51,319 nucleotides of DNA. It comes from an uncultured Pelagibacteraceae bacterium (GTDB taxonomy: Bacteria > Pseudomonadota > Alphaproteobacteria > Pelagibacterales > Pelagibacteraceae). The stretch is taken from contig CACJQT010000010.1 in the NCBI GenBank assembly GCA_902595635.1, positions 1 through 51,319 on the forward strand, read 5' to 3'. The notes under the pieces are model-generated. The model did no database searches and was not told the origin of the DNA. It saw only the letters and a list, made by a program, of their open reading frames with translations. The position numbers were made by a program, and so were the translations under genes. Of the stretch, positions 25,670 to 33,203 are shown piece by piece. The stretch's first letter is position 1, and each line of letters starts with the position of its first letter.

Positions 25670-26932
25670 CTAACCTAACTTAATATTATCAACTCCAACT
25701 AATTTATTATAAAGCCAATAGATAACCAAAACTCCTCCAAGCAACATAAGCCCCATCGCTGAAGCAAAACTCCAATCTAAAGTAGTTTTCATATGATATG
25801 CAATTTGGTTACTAATTAAGGTTCCTGATGCTCCCCCAACTAAAGCGGGTGTGATGTAGTATCCAATTGCTAAAATAAAAACTAAAAGACACCCTGCCCC
25901 GATACCTGGTATGGTTAATGGAAAATATACCTTCCAAAAAGCCACAAATGGTGTTCCGCCAAGAGATTTACCTGCTCTCATTAAACTTGGCGAGATAGTT
26001 TTCATCACACTGTAAAGTGGTAAAACCATAAATGGTAATAGAATTTGTGTCATAGCAACATAAGTTCCGACTTTGTTGTACATCATTTCTGGCCTATTAT
26101 CGTCTGACACAAGGCCAATCAATACAAAGAAATCATTAACTACTCCTTGCTGTTGAAGCAAAATCATCCAGCTAGCTGTTCTAACTAATAACGACGTCCA
26201 AAACGGAAGAAGAACACAAATCATTAATAAATTACTATACTTCATTGGAAGTGTTGCTAGTAAATGGGCTATTGGGTAACCCATCAAGAAACAGAATACA
26301 GTAACAAAGAAAGCAACCTCTACAGTTCTCAACCATAAAATTCTATGTATTCTTCTATCTTCACTAACTTGAGTAATTTTGTTATCTTCATTTAAATACA
26401 TATCCATAGCTTTTAAATATTTAGCTGAAGTGTAAGGAGGTGCAGTCCTTTTAATAGCTTGCCAATATTCTACATTTCTCCATCTCTTATGAACTTTCAT
26501 TATTTGTTCTTTAATACTTTGTGTCTCGTCAATTTTATTTCTTTTTACCTGTCTGAATAATTTTTTTGTGATGGTGTTGAATCCATTTTTTTCTTTATTA
26601 AGTCTTTGAGCTAGTTTTCCATGTTCTTTTTTTTCTACAAGAATTTTAAAATCAGATAAAAATGAAGCAAATACTTCTTCAGATGGAAGTTCTTTACCGT
26701 CCCATGTCTCCATAGACTTAAATGTTTTTGGAAGCATGTTTGTAATCATTTTATCGTCAATACTTCTTGTAAACATTTCTCCGATTGGAAAAATATAAGT
26801 AATGATCAAAAAAAGTAGTAATGGCGCAACAAGTAAAAATGCTTTAATTTTGTTTTTTCTTTCAGCTTTTTTTAAACTTATCTCTAAAGGAATTCCGTCA
26901 GTTGTAAGTATTTGTTTTGTTTCGTTGCTCAT
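25670..26932 (-). CDS. ABC transporter permease, PotB-like, with a large loop insertion
   Basis: This 420-residue permease is longer than a usual PotB (about 285-310). After the first membrane segment (about 31-50) comes a charged insertion of roughly 130 residues (about 60-190, many Lys/Glu), then the normal five-segment core with EAA loop RAGKSLGGTPFVAFWKVYFPLT. The insertion should lie on the periplasmic side. The ATG sits in the T-rich tail of an upstream terminator hairpin, with no Shine-Dalgarno sequence, so translation is probably weak. One base separates it from the PotC-like gene. Confidence 0.9.
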   Translation of the reverse strand: MSNETKQILTTDGIPLEISLKKAERKNKIKAFLLVAPLLLFLIITYIFPIGEMFTRSIDDKMITNMLPKTFKSMETWDGKELPSEEVFASFLSDFKILVEKKEHGKLAQRLNKEKNGFNTITKKLFRQVKRNKIDETQSIKEQIMKVHKRWRNVEYWQAIKRTAPPYTSAKYLKAMDMYLNEDNKITQVSEDRRIHRILWLRTVEVAFFVTVFCFLMGYPIAHLLATLPMKYSNLLMICVLLPFWTSLLVRTASWMILLQQQGVVNDFFVLIGLVSDDNRPEMMYNKVGTYVAMTQILLPFMVLPLYSVMKTISPSLMRAGKSLGGTPFVAFWKVYFPLTIPGIGAGCLLVFILAIGYYITPALVGGASGTLISNQIAYHMKTTLDWSFASAMGLMLLGGVLVIYWLYNKLVGVDNIKLG

Positions 26933-26940
26933 AAATAAAA

Positions 26941-26964
26941 AGGGCGACTTAAAAAAGTCGCCCT
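26941..26964 (-). terminator. Intrinsic terminator/attenuator between binding-protein and permease genes
   Basis: A 10-bp perfect stem (26941-26950 with 26955-26964, core GGGCGACTT) closes an AAAA/TTTT loop. On the minus strand it runs straight into TTTTATTT and then the ATG of the PotB-like permease. The hairpin lies 35 bases past the binding-protein stop. It should end most transcripts after the binding-protein gene; permease expression requires read-through. Confidence 0.87.
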
Positions 26965-26999
26965 ATATATATTATATTATTCTAGTCTTTTATACTCTT

Positions 27000-28115
27000 T
27001 TATAGACCAGCTTTCATAGCTTCCCACTTCTCACCAAGTTCTGTACCGTTATCAGCCCAGAAAAATGGATCAACTAAAAAGTATTTTTTAGTGTTTGAAG
27101 GAGCAGTTGGCATTTGTGGCATCATTTCAGTTTTACCATCTTTGTACCAAGGCTCATTAGCTTTGATAATTTCTAAAGATGATAATCTGTATGGAGCATA
27201 TGCAATATATTTAGCACTTCCAGCTAACATTTCAGTGTTAGTCATCATTGCTAAAGCTTTTTTAGCATTTGCTTCATCTGGTCCACCTTTAACAAGTGCG
27301 AAATATTCATAGTCAAGACCTTGTCCATCCCATACTTGTTTAATTGGAGCACCTTCACCGATTTCAGCATTAAAGAATCTTCCATTCCAACCAGTTGCCA
27401 TAACAACTTCACCAGATACTAATAATTCTGGTGGTTGAGCACCTGCAGACCAGAATACACATCCACCATTTGGATCTGTACAAAGCTCTTTAATTTTATT
27501 CATAGCTCTATTAACACCAGCTTCAGTTTCTAGTAATTTGTAGATCTCTGATCCACCTTTACCCATATAAACACCGTCACCAGCTAATGCTATTTCTAGG
27601 TTTGTTAGAGCAGATTTGTAAATAGCTCTTTTTCCTGGAAATTTTTTAGTGTTAAAGAAATCTTTTATAGTCGATGGTGTGCCGTCAACATTGTTTACGT
27701 TGTAAGCATAGTTCCAAGAATATAAAATGTTTCCTACAGCACATTTACTCGGCATTGGAGCAAAGAAATCTTCACTTGCAGGAGTTCCATCTGGAGCTGC
27801 AGGGAAGTCTTTGTCAAAATCGAATTCGACAAAAATTCCTTCGTCACATCCGTTGATAGTATCAAATGCGAATACATCGATAATATCCCAAGTAATTGCA
27901 CCTGCTTCTTTTTGAGCTTTAATCTCAGATAATCCACCTGAATAGTCTACCCAGTTGATATCAACACCAAGAGCTTTTGCAGTTGGATCACCATACCCTA
28001 GCTTTTGAGACTCTGTATAAGCTCCACCCCAAGATGCTACTGTAACCGCAAACGCAGATGAAGTTATTGAAAGAGCAAAAGAAAGAGCAAGTAATAATTT
28101 ACTTAATTTTTTCAT
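27000..28115 (-). CDS. Periplasmic substrate-binding protein, polyamine (PotD-like) family
   Basis: The 371-residue protein has a signal peptide (about 1-23, SAFA cleavage) and the family-1 polyamine/iron-type binding fold. VASWGGAYTESQ (26-37) and the central ATGWNGRFFN are typical of PotD/PotF-like proteins for amines. Acidic residues line the likely pocket (WDIIDVFAFD, GCDEG), consistent with a cationic ligand, but the exact substrate is unknown. Its link to EutA- and DoeA-like genes suggests an ectoine-like amidine as an alternative. A strong GGAGG ribosome site precedes it and a terminator follows it. Confidence 0.93.
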   Translation of the reverse strand: MKKLSKLLLALSFALSITSSAFAVTVASWGGAYTESQKLGYGDPTAKALGVDINWVDYSGGLSEIKAQKEAGAITWDIIDVFAFDTINGCDEGIFVEFDFDKDFPAAPDGTPASEDFFAPMPSKCAVGNILYSWNYAYNVNNVDGTPSTIKDFFNTKKFPGKRAIYKSALTNLEIALAGDGVYMGKGGSEIYKLLETEAGVNRAMNKIKELCTDPNGGCVFWSAGAQPPELLVSGEVVMATGWNGRFFNAEIGEGAPIKQVWDGQGLDYEYFALVKGGPDEANAKKALAMMTNTEMLAGSAKYIAYAPYRLSSLEIIKANEPWYKDGKTEMMPQMPTAPSNTKKYFLVDPFFWADNGTELGEKWEAMKAGL

Positions 28116-28119
28116 TTAT

Positions 28120-28124
28120 CCTCC
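28120..28124 (-). promoter_or_regulatory. Strong Shine-Dalgarno sequence of the PotD-like gene
   Basis: GGAGG lies four bases before the ATG at 28115, a near-perfect match to the 16S rRNA tail. Most genes in this window have weak or no visible Shine-Dalgarno sites, so this one stands out. The palindrome CGTTTAAACG (28124-28133) abuts it. Confidence 0.7.
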
Positions 28125-28137
28125 GTTTAAACGTTTA

Positions 28138-28155
28138 ATATAAATTAATTTATAT
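28138..28155. promoter_or_regulatory. 18-bp perfect palindrome at the inferred start of transcription (possible operator)
   Basis: ATATAAATTAATTTATAT is a perfect inverted repeat just downstream of the candidate -10 box at 28162-28167 and upstream of the PotD-like gene. A repressor bound here would block the promoter. AT-only palindromes occur by chance in such AT-rich DNA, so its position is the main argument. Confidence 0.35.
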
Positions 28156-28161
28156 AAGCGA

Positions 28162-28190
28162 AGTACAACAAAAACGATATTCAGAGTCAA
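28162..28190 (-). promoter_or_regulatory. Candidate sigma70 promoter for the PotD-like gene
   Basis: On the minus strand TTGACT (28190-28185, 5 of 6 consensus) and TGTACT (28167-28162, 4 of 6) are separated by exactly 17 bases. Transcription would begin near 28155, leaving about a 40-base leader. This would give the binding protein its own promoter within the operon. Confidence 0.45.
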
Positions 28191-28230
28191 CAGGCCATTT
28201 TGTTATAGGAATACTGGGATATTTAAGAAA

Positions 28231-29316
28231 TCATTTAGGATCTAGAGCTCTTGCGTCTTGACTGTTCCATCCTATTTTAATCTCATTACCTAATTTTAAA
28301 TCTAACTCGTTTGAACTATTTGGAACTTTTAAAATAAATTCTTTATTACCTAAAAGATCTAATCTTACTCTAGTGTGATCACCATGGTAAATAACTTCTT
28401 CGATTTTTCCCGTTTGATTATTATCCATTTTATCTTTTGGATTTATCAATGCCCTCTCAGGTCTTATTGAAACTGTAGTTTTATCACCTTTGGAAGTTAC
28501 TGAAACTGGATTAGCTAAAATTTCTCCATTTTGTAGTTTAACTTTACAAACATCTTTTGAAATGTCAGTTACTTCTCCTCCAAATGTATTATTTTCACCT
28601 ATAAACTCTGCAACGAAAGAATTAACTGGTTCTTCGTACAATTTATCAGGACTTGATAATTGTTGAACTTTACCATCATTAAAAACTGCGATCCTATTTG
28701 ACATTGTTAATGCTTCTCCTTGATCGTGTGTAACGTAAACTACAGTAACACCAATATTTTCATGAATATGTTTAATTTCGTACTGCATACTTTCTCTTAA
28801 GTTTTTATCTAAAGCTCCAAGAGGTTCATCCATTAGAACTACTGCTGGATCAAATACTAGAGCTCTTGCAACAGCTACCCTTTGTTGCTGACCACCAGAT
28901 AATTGCGCTGGCATTCTACTTTCAAATCCTGATAAAGAAACCATTGATAAAGCTTTATCTACTTTTTTATCAATCTCATCTTTTTGAACTTTTCTAACTC
29001 TTAAAGGAAATGCTAAATTTTCATAAACTGTCATATGAGGAAACAATGCATAATTTTGAAAAACCATTCCAATTCCTCTTTTGTGCGGTGGAATATTTGA
29101 AATAGGATTGGAATCTAAATAGATTTCACCATTGGTTGGTGTTTCAAATCCAGCCAACATCATCAGACAAGTTGTTTTTCCTGAACCAGATGGACCAAGC
29201 ATAGTAATGAACTCGCCCTCTGAAATATTAAGATTTAAATCTTTTACTACTAAGACTTTACCATCGTAACTTTTGTCAACTTTATCGAACTTAACGAATT
29301 CTGTATTTTTAGGCAT
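28231..29316 (-). CDS. ABC transporter ATPase, spermidine/putrescine type (PotA-like)
   Basis: This 361-residue ATPase has Walker A GPSGSGKT (about 41-48), signature LSGGQQQRVAVARAL, Walker B VVLMDEPLGALD, the H-loop TVVYVTHDQGEAL, and a C-terminal TOBE domain (about 280-361) typical of PotA. It energises the PotB/PotC-like permeases. It lies 38 bp downstream of the DoeA-like gene and 115 bp upstream of the binding-protein gene. The ATPase gene coming before the binding-protein gene implies co-transcription with the DoeA- and EutA-like genes. Confidence 0.95.
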   Translation of the reverse strand: MPKNTEFVKFDKVDKSYDGKVLVVKDLNLNISEGEFITMLGPSGSGKTTCLMMLAGFETPTNGEIYLDSNPISNIPPHKRGIGMVFQNYALFPHMTVYENLAFPLRVRKVQKDEIDKKVDKALSMVSLSGFESRMPAQLSGGQQQRVAVARALVFDPAVVLMDEPLGALDKNLRESMQYEIKHIHENIGVTVVYVTHDQGEALTMSNRIAVFNDGKVQQLSSPDKLYEEPVNSFVAEFIGENNTFGGEVTDISKDVCKVKLQNGEILANPVSVTSKGDKTTVSIRPERALINPKDKMDNNQTGKIEEVIYHGDHTRVRLDLLGNKEFILKVPNSSNELDLKLGNEIKIGWNSQDARALDPK

Positions 29317-29354
29317 CTAGTGTTTAAAACATTTAAGAAGTTAATTATCAATAG

Positions 29355-30527
29355 CTAATAGTTCTTAATATGTAGCTCTTTTGGAAATTTACAGAATAAT
29401 TCACAACCTTTGTCGGTAACTCGGATTGCTTCAGATGCTTCTACTCCCCAATCACCAAACTGCATTACTGCAATCATATGAAAACAAACATTTGGTTCAA
29501 GTACTGTCATATCGCCTTTATAAATATTTAAAGTATGCTCTCCCCAATCTGGTGGATATCCAATACCTATTGAGTAACCCGTTCTTGATTTCTTCTCGAT
29601 ACCATATTTATCTAAAATTTTCCAAAAGGCTTGGGCAACATCATTTGCTGTGTTTCCGGGTTTTGTAGCATTAATTCCAGCTTGTAAAGCTTCTATAGTT
29701 TTATTCATTGTATCTATTTTTAATTGATCAGGTTTACCTAATAAAATTGTTCGAGCCATAGGTGCGTGATATCTTTTATAAACACCTGAAAGTTCAATTA
29801 TAGTTGCTTCACCTTCAATAAATTTATCTTGGGTTGCTGTTAAATGTGAAGCAGATGTACCTTTTCCAGTTGGAAGAAGCGTTGCGATACTAGAATATTC
29901 ACCTCCAAATTCTTCTGTACCATAAAATAAAGACTTTTGAATTTCTCCAACAGCATCGCATTGTCTTGTACCAGGTTTAATTACTTCCATTGCAGTTTGC
30001 ATTCCTTTTTGAGAAATTAAAGCAGCAGACTTCATATAATTTATCTCTGCATTAGATTTAATTAATCTAGCCCAATTAACTAGTCGATCAGAATCGATAA
30101 TGTTTGCATTTGGTAACCCCTGTTTAATCTTTTCATAACAAAAAGCTGTAAAATAATGAGCATCCATTTCAACTCCAATAGACAGTTTATCCCATTTTTT
30201 TTCTTTAATTACTTTGGTCAAGTAATCATAGGGATGTTTTGGCCAAGTATGAATATAACTCTCATCATAAACAATAATATTGTCTTTATTTAAATAGGTC
30301 TTTATGTACGCCCCACCTGCATCCTGATCTCTAACAAAGCAAATTGGCTCTTTTGAATCAACGTGCACTAATACACATTGTGCATAATAAAAAGACCAAG
30401 CATCGTAGCCTGTAAGATAATTCATATTATTTGTGTCGTGAGAAATGATTAAATCAATTTTTTTCTCTCTCATCAGAGATTGAACTTTTAATAGTCTTTG
30501 TTTGTATTCTTCTTTTGAAAAGGACAT
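29355..30527 (-). CDS. doeA: Ectoine hydrolase-like protein (DoeA/EutD, M24 peptidase fold)
   Basis: This 390-residue creatinase/aminopeptidase-P-fold protein closely follows the DoeA/EutD pattern. MNYLTGYDAWSFYYAQCVLV (35-54), EEFGGEYSSIATLLPTG, KYGIEKKSRTGYSIGIGYP with PPDWGEHTL, and the VLEPNVCFHM segment are characteristic. DoeA opens the ectoine ring to N-acetyl-diaminobutyrate. The usual M24 Asp metal ligand is replaced (IIELSGVYKRYHAP), as I recall for DoeA and creatinase types. It lies 3 bases after the EutA-like gene. DoeB, EutB and EutC are not in the window, so the substrate could be ectoine or a related cyclic amidine. Confidence 0.78.
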   Translation of the reverse strand: MSFSKEEYKQRLLKVQSLMREKKIDLIISHDTNNMNYLTGYDAWSFYYAQCVLVHVDSKEPICFVRDQDAGGAYIKTYLNKDNIIVYDESYIHTWPKHPYDYLTKVIKEKKWDKLSIGVEMDAHYFTAFCYEKIKQGLPNANIIDSDRLVNWARLIKSNAEINYMKSAALISQKGMQTAMEVIKPGTRQCDAVGEIQKSLFYGTEEFGGEYSSIATLLPTGKGTSASHLTATQDKFIEGEATIIELSGVYKRYHAPMARTILLGKPDQLKIDTMNKTIEALQAGINATKPGNTANDVAQAFWKILDKYGIEKKSRTGYSIGIGYPPDWGEHTLNIYKGDMTVLEPNVCFHMIAVMQFGDWGVEASEAIRVTDKGCELFCKFPKELHIKNY

Positions 30528-30530
30528 TAA

Positions 30531-31271
30531 TTAATCAAACAGTCTTCCAAATCCTTTTACAGATTTATTTTCACCTATGTTTTCTAAAGATTCCCAGATT
30601 AAAGCCTGATTGCTTGAAAGAACTGGTATTCCAAGTTTATCTTCTAATTTTTGTATTAGAGGAAGAACTGGTAAAGCGGTGCAAGATACAAATAAAGCAT
30701 CTGCCTCACTTACATCTAAATTTATTAGCACATCAAACAGATAATTTTGATCTACTTTACCAATCTCCATGTCAGAATGAATATCAAAGTATGAATTTGA
30801 GGTGATTTCAAAACCAGATGATTTAAAATAATCAACAACATCATTGTTAACATTTTTACTATAAGGTGTGAATATAGAAAGTTTTTTAATATTTAATTTT
30901 TTCAATGCTTTCAAAGCTGCTGTACTTGGTGTTGAAAGTTTTGCCTCAGGTTTTGCTGCTTGTATTTTATTTTTAATATTATCGTACCCTGCTGCAATAG
31001 TTCCTGATGTGCAAGCATATACAACACAGTCTAATTTTTGCTCTGGCAAGATATCTCTTGTTACTTGAGTAATATTCTCTGACATTTTGATCAAATTCTC
31101 TTTGGTTAAGGGATTATAACATTCTATTCTATTTACAAAAAAATCTATTTTTTTATCTTTAATTACACTTATAAAATCTTTTTCAATCACTAGATCGGTT
31201 GCTAAAGCGATAAGTCCAATACGTGGATTTTGGTTATTTTCAAACTTTGGTTCTATTTTTTGTGATTTCAT
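30531..31271 (-). CDS. eutA: EutA-like protein (Asp/Glu racemase / maleate isomerase superfamily)
   Basis: From the inner ATG at 31271 the protein has 246 residues; the frame extends 7 codons upstream to 31292, but MKSQKIEP is a more natural start. RIGLIALATDLVIEKDF near the N-terminus and the two active-site Cys motifs YACTSGT and VSCTALP are typical of the Asp/Glu racemase, maleate isomerase and arylmalonate decarboxylase group. The pattern fits EutA from ectoine-utilisation operons. Its direct coupling to a DoeA-like gene supports that. A maleate isomerase or hydantoin racemase role is the alternative. Confidence 0.75.
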   Translation of the reverse strand: MKSQKIEPKFENNQNPRIGLIALATDLVIEKDFISVIKDKKIDFFVNRIECYNPLTKENLIKMSENITQVTRDILPEQKLDCVVYACTSGTIAAGYDNIKNKIQAAKPEAKLSTPSTAALKALKKLNIKKLSIFTPYSKNVNNDVVDYFKSSGFEITSNSYFDIHSDMEIGKVDQNYLFDVLINLDVSEADALFVSCTALPVLPLIQKLEDKLGIPVLSSNQALIWESLENIGENKSVKGFGRLFD

Positions 31272-31332
31272 AAATACAATATACCACCACATATTGATTA
31301 ATCATTAAAATTTAAAAACTGTATCTAATTTC

Positions 31333-31362
31333 TTGAATGGTTATAGTAAATAAACGTATAAT
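31333..31362 (+). promoter_or_regulatory. Candidate sigma70 promoter for the aldehyde dehydrogenase operon
   Basis: TTGAAT (31333-31338) and a perfect TATAAT (31357-31362) are 18 bases apart. Transcription would begin near 31369, about 19 bases before the ATG at 31388. It lies in the 116-bp divergent region between the EutA-like gene and the aldehyde dehydrogenase gene. Confidence 0.55.
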
Positions 31363-31387
31363 AAGAAAAATTAATTTTGAAATATAA

Positions 31388-32821
31388 ATGCTCGATAAAA
31401 AAAAATTTTATATCAATGGCAAATGGGTTGAGCCAGTAAACAAGAATGAATGTGAAGTTATCAATCCATCAACAGAGGAAGTTTGTGCAATTATAAGTCT
31501 TGGAAGTTCTGATGATACAAATGCTGCAGTCAAAGCAGCAAAATCTGCATTTGAGACTTGGAAAGAAACTTCAAAAGAAGAAAGGTTAAATTTATTAGAA
31601 AAATTATTAAAAATTTATAATTCTAGATGGGATGATATGACTGATGCTATTACTACAGAGCTTGGTTGTCCTAAAGATTGGTGTTCAGCTAATCAAACAT
31701 CTTCTGGCGCAGGTCATATCGAAGACTTTATAAAAAGATTAAAAGAATTCGAATTCGAACCAGGTTTTGATAAAGGATCTACTAATCATATTGTATATGA
31801 GCCAATTGGAGTTTGCGGATTAATTACACCTTGGAATTGGCCTATAAATCAAATTGCTTTAAAAGTAATTCCAGCTTTTGCTACTGGGTGTACAATGGTA
31901 CTTAAACCATCTGAAATTGCACCATTGTCAGGAATGCTATTTGCAGAGATGATAGATGAGGCTGGATTTCCAGCTGGAGTATTTAATTTGGTAAATGGTG
32001 ATGGACCTGGTGTTGGAACTGACCTGTCAGGACATCCTGATGTTGATATGGTCTCATTTACAGGATCTACTAGAGCTGGAAAATTAATTACAAAGAATGC
32101 TGCTGAAACTATAAAAAGAGTTTGTCTTGAACTTGGTGGTAAAGGTGGAAATATTGTTTTTGCTGATGCATATCCTGATGCAGTCAGAGATGGTATTAGA
32201 AACGTAATGAGTAATTCAGGTCAATCCTGTGATGCCCCAACTAGAATGCTTGTTGAAAAATCAATTTATAAAAGAGCTGTTGAAGAAGCTGCAGATGAAG
32301 CAAATAAAATTAAAGTTGATCTTGCTTCAAAAGCTGGTGACCATATTGGGCCTGTAATTTCAAAAACTCAATTTGATAAAATTCAAAGTTTAATAAATAG
32401 TGGAATTGAAGAAGGTGCTACTTTAGTAGCAGGTGGTCCTGACAAACCTGAAGATCTAAAGAAAGGTTATTTTATTAAACCAACAGTATTCACTGATGTT
32501 AATAATAATATGAGAATTGCTAAAGAGGAAATATTTGGACCAGTATTGTCGATTATTCCTTTTGAAAATGAAGAGGAAGCTATCCAAATTACAAATGATA
32601 CAGAATATGGATTAGGAAACTATTTACAAACAGAGGATAATGAAAAGGCAAAAAGAGTCTCAAAAAAATTAAGGTCCGGAATTGTGTATGTAAATCATAA
32701 AGCAGCTGACTCTGGGACTCCTTTTGGTGGGTATAGACAATCTGGAAATGGACGTGAAGGTGGAACCTGGGGATTGCATGAATATCTAGAGGTAAAAACT
32801 ATTACTGAATGGAAAAATTAA
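31388..32821 (+). CDS. NAD(P)-dependent aldehyde dehydrogenase (paralogue 2)
   Basis: This 477-residue ALDH has the PWNWP motif (148-152), E248 in LELGGKG and catalytic C281 in SGQSC. It is the close paralogue of the enzyme at 5540-6973, with the same length and alignable throughout. It opens a plus-strand operon with VOC, homocysteine methyltransferase, MsrA and serine hydrolase genes, and diverges from the EutA-DoeA-Pot operon. In ectoine degradation DoeC is a semialdehyde dehydrogenase, so a link across the divergent promoter is possible but not shown. Confidence 0.93.
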   Translation: MLDKKKFYINGKWVEPVNKNECEVINPSTEEVCAIISLGSSDDTNAAVKAAKSAFETWKETSKEERLNLLEKLLKIYNSRWDDMTDAITTELGCPKDWCSANQTSSGAGHIEDFIKRLKEFEFEPGFDKGSTNHIVYEPIGVCGLITPWNWPINQIALKVIPAFATGCTMVLKPSEIAPLSGMLFAEMIDEAGFPAGVFNLVNGDGPGVGTDLSGHPDVDMVSFTGSTRAGKLITKNAAETIKRVCLELGGKGGNIVFADAYPDAVRDGIRNVMSNSGQSCDAPTRMLVEKSIYKRAVEEAADEANKIKVDLASKAGDHIGPVISKTQFDKIQSLINSGIEEGATLVAGGPDKPEDLKKGYFIKPTVFTDVNNNMRIAKEEIFGPVLSIIPFENEEEAIQITNDTEYGLGNYLQTEDNEKAKRVSKKLRSGIVYVNHKAADSGTPFGGYRQSGNGREGGTWGLHEYLEVKTITEWKN

Positions 32822-32822
32822 A

Positions 32823-33203
32823 ATGCTTGGTTATGTAATGGTAGGAACCAATAACTTAGAAAAAGCAATAATTTTTTATGATGAAGTCTTAAAAGTTTTA
32901 AATCTAGAAAGAAATTATAAAGATGAAGTTTGCGCTGGTTACACAGAAAAAAATGGCGATGGAACTATAGAGTTTTATGTGACCAAACCTGTCAATATGA
33001 AAGAGGCAACTAATGGAAATGGAACGCAAGTTTCATTTATTACATCATCTAGAGATATAGTTGATAAGTTTCATGAGATTGGACTTAAGGCAGGTGGAAA
33101 AAGTGAAGGAGCTGGAGGTGAAAGACCAGAAGGTTCTGGAGTTTACTATTCTTATATTCGAGATCTTGATAATAATAAAATTTGTGCTTTCACAAACAAT
33201 TAA
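32823..33203 (+). CDS. VOC (glyoxalase/bleomycin-resistance) family protein
   Basis: This 126-residue protein is a single vicinal-oxygen-chelate domain: MLGYVMVGTNNLEKAIIFYD at the N-terminus and the closing YYSYIRDLDNNKICAFT strand are family hallmarks. VOC proteins include glyoxalase I, dioxygenases and metabolite-binding resistance proteins; the specific reaction cannot be read. It lies one base after the aldehyde dehydrogenase stop and overlaps the homocysteine methyltransferase start (TAATG), which argues for a role in the same pathway. Confidence 0.85.
   Translation: MLGYVMVGTNNLEKAIIFYDEVLKVLNLERNYKDEVCAGYTEKNGDGTIEFYVTKPVNMKEATNGNGTQVSFITSSRDIVDKFHEIGLKAGGKSEGAGGERPEGSGVYYSYIRDLDNNKICAFTNN

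Noticed and set aside
31272..31292. 7-codon N-terminal extension of the EutA-like protein
   Set aside because: The inner ATG at 31271 gives a more normal N-terminus; the extension is hydrophobic and Trp-rich.
33182..33202. TTG start for the first homocysteine methyltransferase
   Set aside because: The ATG at 33203 overlaps the VOC stop as TAATG, and the family N-terminus begins just after it.
33100..33203. SAM-V riboswitch before a homocysteine methyltransferase
   Set aside because: The upstream sequence is VOC coding DNA, and the second paralogue likewise starts inside an EamA gene.
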